Source: Sphingomonas aerolata
GTDB taxonomy: Bacteria; Pseudomonadota; Alphaproteobacteria; Sphingomonadales; Sphingomonadaceae
NCBI RefSeq assembly: GCF_003046295.1
Contig: NZ_PZZN01000002.1
Location: forward strand, 806,001 to 870,000
Direction of reading: 5' to 3'
Length of the DNA stretch: 64,000 nucleotides
Shown here one piece after another: positions 28,037 to 36,490 of this stretch. Each line of letters begins with the position of its first letter. The stretch's first letter is position 1. The notes under the pieces were generated by a model. It ran no database searches. It was not told where the DNA came from and was given only the letters and a program-made list of their open reading frames with translations. The position numbers were made by a program, and so were the translations under genes.

Positions 28037-28101
28037 ATGGCATGCCTAGCGCCATTGGGGGCGCCAATGGCGGCGGCACCGCGTCGGGAGGGGGTTCGCT
28101 C

Positions 28102-28929
28102 ATGCGATTGACGATCGACGCACGTGCGCGCCGTATCCTGCGGCGGCTGCCCGTGATCACGGTATATTCCGCCGCCGAGCTCGCGCTGATGGCGGGGCTG
28201 GCGGTGCAATGCGCGCGGTTGATCTGGGTCGCGGTGGCGCCGGTGACGCCGCTCGGCGCGTGGCGCCCGGCGGCGATCGCGCCGGCGGGGGCGAATGGCG
28301 ACATCCTGCGCAGCTTCGATCCGTTCTTCCGGCTGGGTGCGCCCGCCGGTGCCGGGCCCGCGACCGTCACCGCGCTGCAGCTGACGCTGTTCGGGACGCG
28401 GATCGACGATGCGACGGGCCGGAGCTCGGCGATCATCGCGGGCGCGGACAATGTCCAGACCAGCATCGTCGTCGGCGAGGAGATCCAGCCCGGCGTCCGG
28501 CTGAAGGCGGTCGCGTTCGACCATGTCACGATCGATCGCGGCGGCGTCGACGAGGATCTGTTCCTCGACCAGTCCGACGCGGTCGCGCCGGTGTCGCCGA
28601 CCGGCGCAGCGCCGGGAGCGGCGCCACCGCCGGGCGGCGCGGGCATCGCGATCGGCCAGTTGCGCAGCGAGATCGGCTTCATCCCGCGGATCGACGGCGG
28701 CCGCGTCAGCGGGCTGACGGTCCGGTCGCAGGGCTCGGGTAACGCCTTCCGCCAGGCGGGGCTGCGCGATGGCGACATCGTCACCTCGATCGGCGGGCGT
28801 CCCGTCACCGGGCCGGGCGATCTCGACCGCATCGCCGCGGATTTCGCGCAGGGCGGCAACGTGCCCATCACCGTCGAACGCGGCAAGGACACGCTGCCGC
28901 TCGCTATCACGATCGCACCCCCGCAATGA
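28102..28929 (+). CDS. gspC: Type II secretion system protein C
   Basis: GspC is the inner-membrane clamp that links the assembly platform to the secretin. The membrane helix is at about residues 18-40 (VITVYSAAELALMAGLAV), a homology region follows in the periplasm, and a C-terminal PDZ-like domain is recognisable (FRQAGLRDGDIVTSIGGRPV). I choose ATG 28102 with GGGAGGGGG upstream; ATG 28042 in frame would add 20 Gly/Ala-rich residues. It is divergent from the oxygenase gene and its TGA overlaps an ATG (28926) for gspD. Confidence 0.87.
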   Translation: MRLTIDARARRILRRLPVITVYSAAELALMAGLAVQCARLIWVAVAPVTPLGAWRPAAIAPAGANGDILRSFDPFFRLGAPAGAGPATVTALQLTLFGTRIDDATGRSSAIIAGADNVQTSIVVGEEIQPGVRLKAVAFDHVTIDRGGVDEDLFLDQSDAVAPVSPTGAAPGAAPPPGGAGIAIGQLRSEIGFIPRIDGGRVSGLTVRSQGSGNAFRQAGLRDGDIVTSIGGRPVTGPGDLDRIAADFAQGGNVPITVERGKDTLPLAITIAPPQ

Positions 28930-28994
28930 TCTCCGCCCTGATTCCTACCATGCCGTTCACCGCTTTTCATCCTGACCCCAAGACCAAGGCCGCA

Positions 28995-31241
28995 ATGAAG
29001 AAACTAGTTCTCGCCTCGGTCCTCGCGCCCGTCCTCGCGCTGGCGCTCGTCGGCGAAGTCCATGCGCAGACGACGCTCAACGTCCGCGACGCCGATATCC
29101 GCGCGTTCATCGCCGATGCCGCCAAGGTCACGGGGCGCACCTTCATCATCGACAACCGGGTGTCGGGCAAGGTGACCGTCGTCACCGACCGGCCGCTCAG
29201 CCGGTCCGAATATTTCGAGGTGTTCCTCTCCACGCTGCGCGCCAACGGGCTGGTCGCGGTACCGACCTCGAACGGGGCGTTCCGCGTTCAGCCGCTCGAC
29301 AATGCGGCGTCGCAGCCGAGCCGGATCGGCGTCGCTGGGGCGGCGCGCAACAGCTATGTCACCGAGATCATCCGGCTGCGCGCAACCGACGCGGCGAGCG
29401 CGGTCGACACCGTCCGCCCGCTGGTCAGCGCGCAGGGGTCGGTCACCGCGAACCGCGGCGGCAACAGCCTGGTGGTGGTCGATTTCGCCGACAATATCCG
29501 CCGCATCCGCGAGGTTATCCGCCGGGTCGACACCGACACCTCGTCGACGCGCGTCGTCGCGCTCAAGAATGCGAGCGCGCGCGACATCGCGACCGCGCTG
29601 CAGGGCCTGATCGGCACCGGCGGGGCCGCGGGTGGCGCGCAGGGCGGCGGCGCGGGATCGGGACCGACCGCGTCGGTGGTCGCGGTCGAGGGATCGAACG
29701 CGGTCGCGCTGCGCGGTGATCCGACCACGGTCGCGCGGCTGGCACAGGTCGCCGCCGACCTCGACCAGAAGGCGCGCAACGGCACCGAGATCAAGGTCGT
29801 GTTCCTCGAAAACGCCGACGCCGAGCAATTGCTGCCGGTGCTGCAGGAACTGGTCGGCCAGACCCCGACCCAGCCGAGCAGCCAGCCGCTGTCACGCTCC
29901 AATTTCGGCGCGAACAGCAGCGGCGGCGGCAGCAATGGCGGCGGATCGGGCTTTGGCGGCACCCAGCAGGTGCAGGTCAGCCAGCCGGTCCAGTCGAGCG
30001 GCGGATCGTCGGGATCGGGCTCTGGCCAGCCCGCGATCACCGCCGCGGGGGGCCGCACCGCCGCGGTCGTCACGCGCTTCATCGGCGCCAACGCGATCGT
30101 CATCGCCGCGCCCGCCGAGATCCAGCGTCAGCTCGCCGAGGTGGTCCGCCAGCTCGATACGCGCCGCGAACAGGTGCTCGTCGAGGCGATCGTCGCCGAG
30201 GTGTCGGACACCACCGCACGGACGCTGGGTGCGCAGTTCATCGTCGGCGATCCCAGCGGTGGTGCGTTCGGCGCGTCGACCTTCTCCAATTCCGCGCCGA
30301 ACATCCTGCAGATCGCGGGTGCGATCGGCGCGACACAGCTCAACACGTCGACCACGACGACGACGAACACCGACGGCAGCACGACGGTGACGAAGAACAC
30401 CAGCAGCGCGGCCGACACGCTTCAGCAATCGGCGATCAGCTCGATCCTCGCCGCGACCGGCGGGTTCGGCGGCTTCGGCGGCAAGATCGGCAGCACCTTC
30501 TTCGGTGCGATCATCAACGCGGTGAAGAGCGACACGACGTCGAACCTGCTCCAGGTCCCGCACCTCGTCACGCTCGACAACCAGGAGGCGCACAGCCTGG
30601 TCGGGCAGGAGATTCCGATCACCACGGGGCAGGCGCTGTCGAACAATTTCGACAACGCGTTCCGCACCACGCAGCGGCAGAATGTCGGCATCGAGCTGAC
30701 CGTCCGCCCGCAGGTGAATTCGAGCGGGACGGTCAAGCTCAACCTCCGGCTCGAGGTCAGCTCGATCGCCGGGCCGGTGTCGAGCGACAATAGCGACCTG
30801 ATCCTCAACAAGCGCGAGGTCGAGACCGTGCGCACCGTCGACGACGGCCAGATCGCGGTGATCAGCGGCCTGCTCGACGACAACGAGCGCCGGACGATCG
30901 AGAAGATCCCGCTGCTCGGCGATCTGCCGGTGCTCGGGCACCTGTTCACGTCGAAGGCGAAGCAGCGGTCGAAGACCAATCTGATGATCTTCATCCGGCC
31001 GACGATCCTTCGCACCGCGGGCGACAGCCGGCGGATCACCGAACAGCGTTACGGCTATCTGCGCTTGCAGCAGGGGCTCGCCGAGCCCGAGCGCGAGCCG
31101 TCGATCGACCAGCTGGTGCGCGACTACATGGGCGCGGCGCCGCCGATCCCGTCGGGGCCGATCCCCGGCAGCATCGAGGATCCGCGGATCGCGGTACCGG
31201 TGCGCAGCACGAGCACGGTCTTCCGGCCGGTGAAGAAATGA
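28995..31241 (+). CDS. gspD: Type II secretion system secretin
   Basis: GspD forms the outer-membrane channel. From ATG 28995 the signal peptide is MKKLVLASVLAPVLALALVGEVHA. N0 (LNVRDADIRAFIADAAKVTG), N1-N3 domains with a Gly/Ser/Gln-rich insertion in N3 (about 290-345), and the secretin core (VPHLVTLDNQEA, VGQEIPITTG, LLGDLPVLGHLF) follow in order. An ATG at 28926 overlapping the gspC stop is also possible and would add 23 residues before the signal peptide. No dedicated pilotin gene is seen. Confidence 0.94.
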   Translation: MKKLVLASVLAPVLALALVGEVHAQTTLNVRDADIRAFIADAAKVTGRTFIIDNRVSGKVTVVTDRPLSRSEYFEVFLSTLRANGLVAVPTSNGAFRVQPLDNAASQPSRIGVAGAARNSYVTEIIRLRATDAASAVDTVRPLVSAQGSVTANRGGNSLVVVDFADNIRRIREVIRRVDTDTSSTRVVALKNASARDIATALQGLIGTGGAAGGAQGGGAGSGPTASVVAVEGSNAVALRGDPTTVARLAQVAADLDQKARNGTEIKVVFLENADAEQLLPVLQELVGQTPTQPSSQPLSRSNFGANSSGGGSNGGGSGFGGTQQVQVSQPVQSSGGSSGSGSGQPAITAAGGRTAAVVTRFIGANAIVIAAPAEIQRQLAEVVRQLDTRREQVLVEAIVAEVSDTTARTLGAQFIVGDPSGGAFGASTFSNSAPNILQIAGAIGATQLNTSTTTTTNTDGSTTVTKNTSSAADTLQQSAISSILAATGGFGGFGGKIGSTFFGAIINAVKSDTTSNLLQVPHLVTLDNQEAHSLVGQEIPITTGQALSNNFDNAFRTTQRQNVGIELTVRPQVNSSGTVKLNLRLEVSSIAGPVSSDNSDLILNKREVETVRTVDDGQIAVISGLLDDNERRTIEKIPLLGDLPVLGHLFTSKAKQRSKTNLMIFIRPTILRTAGDSRRITEQRYGYLRLQQGLAEPEREPSIDQLVRDYMGAAPPIPSGPIPGSIEDPRIAVPVRSTSTVFRPVKK

Positions 31242-32881
31242 TCATCCGCGAGGGGCATGAACTGGGCGCCCTCAGCCCCTCCCCTTCAGGGGAGGGGTTG
31301 GAGGTGGGGCCTATCCCAGCAATCGCGGCGCTTGTGGCATCGCCCCACCCCAACCCCTCCCCTGAAGGGGAGGGGCTTGACGTCGCACTCCCCCAGATCA
31401 CGATCCCCTATGCCTTCGCACGCAAGTTCGGCGTCGTCGTCGACCACACCGACCCCGATTCGCCGCTGACGATCGCGATGCGCGCGGGCGCAGACCCCAA
31501 GGTGCTGCTCGAACTGCGCCGCTATCTCGGCCGGCCGTTCGCGATCGGCACGGTCGAGGCGCCCGCGTTCGACCGGCTGCTGTCCAACGTCTATGCGATG
31601 GACGGCCAGGCCAACGCGCTCGCCGCGGTCGGGATGGGTGACGAGCTCGATCTGCTCGCAGGCGACATGCCGACAGCGGAGGATCTGCTCGACACCGCCG
31701 ACGATGCGCCCGCGATCCGGCTGATCAACGGGATCATCGCCGACGCCGCACGCAACGGCGTGTCGGACATCCATATCGAGCCGTACGAGACCGGGCTCGT
31801 CGTCCGGATGCGCATCGACGGCGTGCTGCGCGAGACGTTGCGTATGCCGCCCAACGTCGCGCCGGTCGTCGTCAGCCGGATCAAGGTGATGGCGCGGCTC
31901 GACATCGCCGAGCGCCGCGTGCCGCAGGATGGCCGCATGGGGCTGACGCTGGGCGGCAAGCTGCTCGACGTCCGCGTCTCGACGCTGCCGAGCCGGGCTG
32001 GCGAACGCGTGGTGCTGCGTATCCTCGACAAGGAGAATGCCGGCATCGACCTCGAGGCGCTCGGCCTGCCGCCCGCTTTGTTCGCGCTGCTCAACGAAGC
32101 GCTGAGCGAGCCGAACGGGATCATCCTCGTCACCGGGCCGACCGGTTCGGGCAAGACCACCTCGCTCTACGCCGCGCTGCGCCTGCTCAACGACGGCAGC
32201 CGCAACATCCTGACGGTCGAGGATCCGGTCGAGTACGCGGTCGACGGGGTAGGACAAACCCAGGTCAATCCGAAGGTCGGGCTGACCTTTGCGGCGGGGC
32301 TGCGCGCGATCCTGCGTCAGGATCCCGACGTGGTGATGGTCGGCGAAATCCGCGACCGCGAAACCGCCGAGATCGCGGTGCAGGCGTCGCTGACCGGGCA
32401 TCTCGTGCTGTCAACCGTTCATACTAACGACGCGATCGGCGCGATCACGCGAATGCGCGACATGAAGGTCGAAAGCTTCCTGCTCGCCTCGACGCTCCGC
32501 GCGGTGATCGCGCAGCGGCTAGTGCGGCGGCTGTGCCCGACCTGTCGCAAGGCGGTACCCGCATCGGACACGGTCGTGCCATTGCTCGGCATCGCGCCGG
32601 ACGCGGTCGTGTACGTCGCGCAAGGGTGCGACGACTGCAACCAGACGGGCTATAAGGGCCGGATCGGCGTGTTCGAGGCGGTCCGCATCGACGATACGAT
32701 CCGTCGGCTGATCAACACCGACGGCGCCGAATCCGACATCACCGCGCATGCCTTTGCCAAGTCGCCGAACCTGGCGCAGTCGGCGCGCGAGCTGGTGCTG
32801 TCGGGACAGACCACGGCGGAGGAAGCGGTCCGCGTCTCGCGCCGCGACACGACCGAAGTCGTCGAGGTGGCGGCGGCATGA
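31238..32881 (+). CDS. gspE: Type II secretion ATPase GspE, with a palindromic repeat in its first codons
   Basis: GspE is the cytoplasmic hexameric ATPase that powers pseudopilus assembly. Walker A GPTGSGKTTS lies near residue 300, the Asp boxes and Walker B (DPDVVMVGEIRD) follow, and the four-Cys zinc motif (LCPTC about 433, CDDC about 467) is present. The start ATG overlaps the gspD stop as ATGA. Residues 12-47 are translated from a repeat (31276-31375), giving SPSPSGEGLE and HPNPSPEGEGLD; the native protein seems to resume at ALPQITIPYAFARKFG. In-frame GTG 31304 lies just after a purine-rich repeat arm and could also be used. Confidence 0.94.
   Translation: MIIREGHELGALSPSPSGEGLEVGPIPAIAALVASPHPNPSPEGEGLDVALPQITIPYAFARKFGVVVDHTDPDSPLTIAMRAGADPKVLLELRRYLGRPFAIGTVEAPAFDRLLSNVYAMDGQANALAAVGMGDELDLLAGDMPTAEDLLDTADDAPAIRLINGIIADAARNGVSDIHIEPYETGLVVRMRIDGVLRETLRMPPNVAPVVVSRIKVMARLDIAERRVPQDGRMGLTLGGKLLDVRVSTLPSRAGERVVLRILDKENAGIDLEALGLPPALFALLNEALSEPNGIILVTGPTGSGKTTSLYAALRLLNDGSRNILTVEDPVEYAVDGVGQTQVNPKVGLTFAAGLRAILRQDPDVVMVGEIRDRETAEIAVQASLTGHLVLSTVHTNDAIGAITRMRDMKVESFLLASTLRAVIAQRLVRRLCPTCRKAVPASDTVVPLLGIAPDAVVYVAQGCDDCNQTGYKGRIGVFEAVRIDDTIRRLINTDGAESDITAHAFAKSPNLAQSARELVLSGQTTAEEAVRVSRRDTTEVVEVAAA
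31276..31375. repeat. Inverted pair of CCCCTCCCC/GGGGAGGGG hairpins inside the 5' end of gspE
   Basis: The hairpin at 31276-31297 (arms CCCCTCCCC and GGGGAGGGG, loop TTCA) recurs as its exact reverse complement at 31354-31375 (loop TGAA), with inverted flanks GGAGGTGGGGC / GCCCCACCCC inside. The element is read in frame through gspE. Confidence 0.9.
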
Positions 32882-32898
32882 CGTCGCGCCAATCCTCG

Positions 32899-32974
32899 GT
32901 TCGTTTCGAGCGCAGTCGAGAAACGCCTGTCCACGCGCGCGGCGACGGTTTCTCGACTTCGCTCGAAACGAACG
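32899..32974. repeat. TTCGTTTCGAGC-family inverted repeat between gspE and gspF
   Basis: GTTCGTTTCGAGCGCAGTCG-AGAAACG at the left is mirrored by CGTTTCTCGACTTCGCTCG-AAACGAAC at the right, with about 25 bp between. This is a third, unrelated repeat family in the gsp operon and fills most of the 120-bp gspE-gspF gap. Confidence 0.85.
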
Positions 32975-33001
32975 GAAGCGTTAAGCAACCGGGCAACCCG
33001 C

Positions 33002-34228
33002 ATGGCTGATTTCGACTATGTCGCGATCGACACCAAGGGCGCCGAGCGCCGCGGCCATATCGCCGCGGCGGACATCGACCTCGCGCGCGCGACGCTCGAC
33101 GCGCGCAAATTCTACGTCGTCAAGATCGGCCCGGGCGCGCCGCCGCAGGCGACCAAGGGGCGGCCGCTGTTCGGGTTGCAGCTCGGCAAGCCCAAGATGT
33201 CGGGCAAGAATCTGACGCTGTTCACGCGCCAGCTCGCCACGCTCAACCGCGTGTCGCCGCTGGAGGAATCGCTGCGCACGATCACGCGCCAGACCGAGCA
33301 GGACAGCGTCCGCGCCATCGTCCAGCACGTTCATGCGGGCGTCGTCGAGGGCCGGCGGCTGGCGGATGCGATGGCGCGCGAGCCGAAAAGCTTCCCGCCG
33401 CTCTACCGCGCGATGGTTGCGGCGGGCGAGAGTTCGGGGTCGCTGCCGACGATCCTCGACCGCCTCGCCGCGCTGCTCGAACGCCAGGCGGAGATCCGCG
33501 GCAAGCTGATCACCGCGCTCGCCTACCCCTCGATCCTCGCGCTCGTCGCGATGGGGGTGGTCACCGCGCTGATGATGTTCGTCGTGCCGCAGGTGGTCGA
33601 ACAGTTCGACACGGTCGGGCAGGAGCTGCCGCTGCTGACGCGGATCGTGATGGCGTTCTCGGCCTTCCTCGTCGGATACTGGTGGGTGATCGCGCTGGTC
33701 CTGCTGCTGTCGGGGCTGATCCTGTGGCGCGCGCTGAAGGATCCGGGCTTCCGGCTCGCCTTCGACAGCTGGCTGCTCAGGATCCCGATGCTCGGGCGAC
33801 TGCTGCGCGACCTTCATGCGGCGCGGATGGCGCGGACGCTGGGGACGATGGTCGCGAGCCGCTTGCCGCTGCTCGACGGGCTCAACCTGACCGCGAGCAC
33901 GATCCACAACCGTCGGCTGCGCCTTGCATCGGACCAGATCGTCGACGCGATCCGCGGCGGCGGCAGCCTGTCCGCGGCGATGCGGCGCGCGGGCGTGTTC
34001 CCGCCGCTGCTGACCTATCTCGCCGCGTCGGGCGAGGCGGCGGGGCGGCTCGACGAGATGCTCGAGCGCGCCGCCGACTATCTCGAACGCGAATTCGACC
34101 GCTTCACCGCCACCGCTCTGTCGCTGCTCGAACCGCTGATCATCGTCGTGATGGGCGGCATCGTCGCGACGATCGTGCTATCCATCCTGCTCCCGATCCT
34201 CCAGCTCAACACGCTGGCAGGCCAATGA
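33002..34228 (+). CDS. gspF: Type II secretion system inner-membrane platform protein F
   Basis: GspF is the polytopic platform protein that contacts GspE and the pseudopilins. The 408-residue protein has the two duplicated cytoplasmic GspF domains (LTLFTRQLATLNRVSPLEESL and ARTLGTMVASRLPLLDGL) and three membrane segments (about 168-190, 218-240 and 375-398). Its TGA overlaps the gspG ATG (ATGA). A repeat separates it from gspE. Confidence 0.95.
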   Translation: MADFDYVAIDTKGAERRGHIAAADIDLARATLDARKFYVVKIGPGAPPQATKGRPLFGLQLGKPKMSGKNLTLFTRQLATLNRVSPLEESLRTITRQTEQDSVRAIVQHVHAGVVEGRRLADAMAREPKSFPPLYRAMVAAGESSGSLPTILDRLAALLERQAEIRGKLITALAYPSILALVAMGVVTALMMFVVPQVVEQFDTVGQELPLLTRIVMAFSAFLVGYWWVIALVLLLSGLILWRALKDPGFRLAFDSWLLRIPMLGRLLRDLHAARMARTLGTMVASRLPLLDGLNLTASTIHNRRLRLASDQIVDAIRGGGSLSAAMRRAGVFPPLLTYLAASGEAAGRLDEMLERAADYLEREFDRFTATALSLLEPLIIVVMGGIVATIVLSILLPILQLNTLAGQ

Positions 34229-34710
34229 GGTTTTGTATGCGTCCGGAAGAGAAGAAGAAGCGTCGTGAAGCGGGTTTCACGCCCCTGAGGCGTTCCGCCG
34301 AAAACGGTTTCACGCTCGTCGAGCTGATGGTGGTCATCGTCATCATCGGCCTGCTGGCGACGATCGTCGCGCTCAACGTGCTGCCCTCGGGCGATACCGC
34401 GCGGATCCAGAAGGCGAAGGCCGACATCGCGCAGATCGAGGGCGGGCTTGAACTGTACAAGCTCCAGAACATGACCTTCCCCAACACGTCGCAGGGGCTG
34501 AATGCACTCGTCACCGCGCCCGCCGGGCTGACCGATCCGTCGCGCTATCAGCGCGGTGGCTATCTCAAGAAGCTGCCGAACGATCCCTGGGGTCGCCCGT
34601 ATCTCTATGCCTCGCCCGGCATGCATGGCGAGGCCGACGTCTGGACCTTCGGCGCCGATGGCAAGGAAGGCGGCGAGGGGATCGATGCCGATATTGGCAG
34701 CTGGCAATAG
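34225..34710 (+). CDS. gspG: Type II secretion major pseudopilin G
   Basis: The major pseudopilin has the prepilin peptidase site NG-FTLVELMVVIVIIGLLA and the GspG C-terminal features (DPWGRPYLYASPG and the calcium-site region). The leader from ATG 34225 is 28 residues and contains an extra AGFTPL motif before the true site (RRSAENG-FTLVE), longer than usual; ATG 34237 would shorten it slightly. It overlaps gspF by four bases and gspH by 26. Confidence 0.95.
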   Translation: MRFCMRPEEKKKRREAGFTPLRRSAENGFTLVELMVVIVIIGLLATIVALNVLPSGDTARIQKAKADIAQIEGGLELYKLQNMTFPNTSQGLNALVTAPAGLTDPSRYQRGGYLKKLPNDPWGRPYLYASPGMHGEADVWTFGADGKEGGEGIDADIGSWQ

Positions 34711-35167
34711 GTCCCGGCTTCACGCCGACGCTGGCTTTACCCTGGTAGAGCTGATGGTCGTGGTGACGATCATCGGGCTCGCATCGGCGGTGGCGGTCTT
34801 CGTGATGCCCGATCCGCGCGGCCGCGTGTTCGACGAGGCGACGCGGTTCGCGGCGCGGACGCGTGCGGCGCATGATTCGGCGATCGTCGAGGCACGCCCG
34901 GTCAGCGTCTGGATCACCGGCGGCGGCTATGGCTTCGACCAGCGGCTTGCGGGCGGCTGGACGCCGATCAGCGAGAAACCGATGCGCGTCGAACGCTGGA
35001 ACGACGGCACGCGCGCGGTGATCGGCGACATGAGCGGCCGCGTCCGCGTGACCTTCGACCCGACCGGGCTGGTCGACCGGCCCGCCATCGTGACGCTCAG
35101 CCGCGGCGGGGCGAACGCGACCGTGACGATCGACGCCGATGGCACCGTGCGCGCCGATGCGCGCTGA
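34685..35167 (+). CDS. gspH: Type II secretion minor pseudopilin H
   Basis: From ATG 34685, inside the end of gspG, the 160-residue protein has a leader RSRLHADAG-FTLVELMVVVTIIGLASA and the GspH/FimT domain. It forms part of the pseudopilus tip. The frame remains open further upstream, but those codons are the shadow of gspG. Confidence 0.9.
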   Translation: MPILAAGNRSRLHADAGFTLVELMVVVTIIGLASAVAVFVMPDPRGRVFDEATRFAARTRAAHDSAIVEARPVSVWITGGGYGFDQRLAGGWTPISEKPMRVERWNDGTRAVIGDMSGRVRVTFDPTGLVDRPAIVTLSRGGANATVTIDADGTVRADAR

Positions 35168-35579
35168 ATTGCCGCGCGCATCGATGCCTGCTGAAACCGA
35201 TCGTGGGTTCACGCTCATTGAGATCATGGTCGCACTGGCCGTGTTCAGCCTCGCGGCAATGGCGCTCGTCCGTCTGGAGAGCGCGACGATTCGCGGCGCG
35301 TCGATCCTCGACGACACGCTGGTCGCGCAGATGGTCGCGCGCAACGTCGCGATCGACGCGGTGACGCAGGCGCAGCCGCCGACCGCCGGAACCGTCACCG
35401 GCGCCGAGACCAATGGTGGCCGCCGCTGGGCCTGGACGCGCTCGGTGCGCGCGATGGGCGGATCGTCCGTCTTGCGAATCGACGTGGCGGTCGCGGATCG
35501 CGGCGGCGCGGTGCTCGGCCGCCTGACGATGATCCGCCCCGCCCCGCGCCAGAGCGCGACGACGGTGACGACGTCATGA
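35157..35579 (+). CDS. gspI: Type II secretion minor pseudopilin I
   Basis: The 140-residue protein starts at ATG 35157, overlapping gspH by 11 bases; ATG 35184 is an alternative. The leader ends AETDRG-FTLIEIMVALAVFSLAAMAL. Minor pseudopilin I nucleates the tip complex with J and K. The TGA overlaps an ATG (35576) that opens the long frame into gspJ. Confidence 0.9.
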   Translation: MRAELPRASMPAETDRGFTLIEIMVALAVFSLAAMALVRLESATIRGASILDDTLVAQMVARNVAIDAVTQAQPPTAGTVTGAETNGGRRWAWTRSVRAMGGSSVLRIDVAVADRGGAVLGRLTMIRPAPRQSATTVTTS

Positions 35580-35650
35580 CCGCGCGGCGCGCTGTCAGGC
35601 TCGGGGTCGCGGGTCGAGTGGCACATGACGGGCTGGGCGGGCGCGTCATC

Positions 35651-35853
35651 TCTCTTGCCGTCATCCCGGCGGACGCCGGGACCCACGGTCGCGGGCGCGG
35701 CGCTGCTGGGCGCTGGGTCCCGGGTCAAGCCCGGGATGACGGGGTGGGTGGGGGGGTGATCTCTCTTGCCGTCATCCCGGCGAACGCCGGGACCCAGGGT
35801 TGCGGGCGCGGCGCTGCTGGGCGCTGGGTCCCGGGTCAAGCCCGGGATGACGG
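35651..35853. repeat. Two tandem CCGTCATCC-family repeats at the 5' end of gspJ
   Basis: Two copies of the element (TCTCTTGCCGTCATCCCGGC.. to ..AAGCCCGGGATGACGG) start at 35651 and 35762, an exact period of 111 nt, which is 37 codons. Both lie between the gspI stop and the prepilin site of gspJ, and the frame from 35576 stays open through them. Confidence 0.9.
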
Positions 35854-35854
35854 A

Positions 35855-36490
35855 GTGGGCAGGCGCTCCGCCGAACACGGCTTTACTTTGGTCGAGGTGA
35901 TGGTCTCGCTGCTGATCTTCGGGATGATCGCGGCGGCGGGGGTGGCGATCCTGTCGTTCAGCGTGAAGGCGCAGATTGCGACGGGGACGAAGCTCGACGA
36001 TCTCGGCGCGCTGACGCGGACGATGTCGATCCTGTCCGCCGATCTCGGCCAGGCGGCGCTGCGTGGTACGCGCGATGAATCCGGCGCGCCCTTGCCCGCG
36101 TTCGTCGGCGAGAGCGGGTCGGACGTCGCACCGATGCTCCGCCTCGTCCGCGGTGGCTGGACCAATATCGACGGCGCAGCCCGATCGAGCACGCAGAAGG
36201 TGGCGTACCGCGTCGCGGACGGCGCGCTGCAGCGGATCGCCTATCCGATGGTCGACGGCGCGCCGCCGCTGCCGCCCGCCATGCTGCTGCCCAATGTCCG
36301 CCAGGTCCGGCTGCGCTACCGGCTCGGCGGCGCGTGGAGCGATCGCTGGGACGGCGTGCAGGGCGTGCCCTTGCCCGAGGCGATGGAGCTGAGCGTCCAG
36401 CGCACCGACGGCCTGGTCTATCGCCAGCTGTTCCTCGTCGGATCGGGCTATGCGCCGCCCGCGCGGGAGGTCCAGAATGAAGCCCCCTGA
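35855..36490 (+). CDS. gspJ: Type II secretion minor pseudopilin J
   Basis: The prepilin site is AEHG-FTLVEVMVSLLIFGMIAAAG and the GspJ domain follows. The frame opens at ATG 35576 (ATGA with gspI), but the first 90 or so codons are two translated repeats (VIPANAGTQG and WVPGQARDDG), which would give an implausible leader of about 102 residues. GTG 35855, just after the second repeat, gives a normal nine-residue leader, so I start there; the protein is then 211 residues. Which start is used is unresolved. The 3' end overlaps gspK. Confidence 0.85.
   Translation: MGRRSAEHGFTLVEVMVSLLIFGMIAAAGVAILSFSVKAQIATGTKLDDLGALTRTMSILSADLGQAALRGTRDESGAPLPAFVGESGSDVAPMLRLVRGGWTNIDGAARSSTQKVAYRVADGALQRIAYPMVDGAPPLPPAMLLPNVRQVRLRYRLGGAWSDRWDGVQGVPLPEAMELSVQRTDGLVYRQLFLVGSGYAPPAREVQNEAP

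Noticed and set aside
35651..35853. Tandem repeats as a CRISPR array
   Set aside because: There are only two copies, each a two-hairpin element with near-identical spacers, and no cas genes are near.
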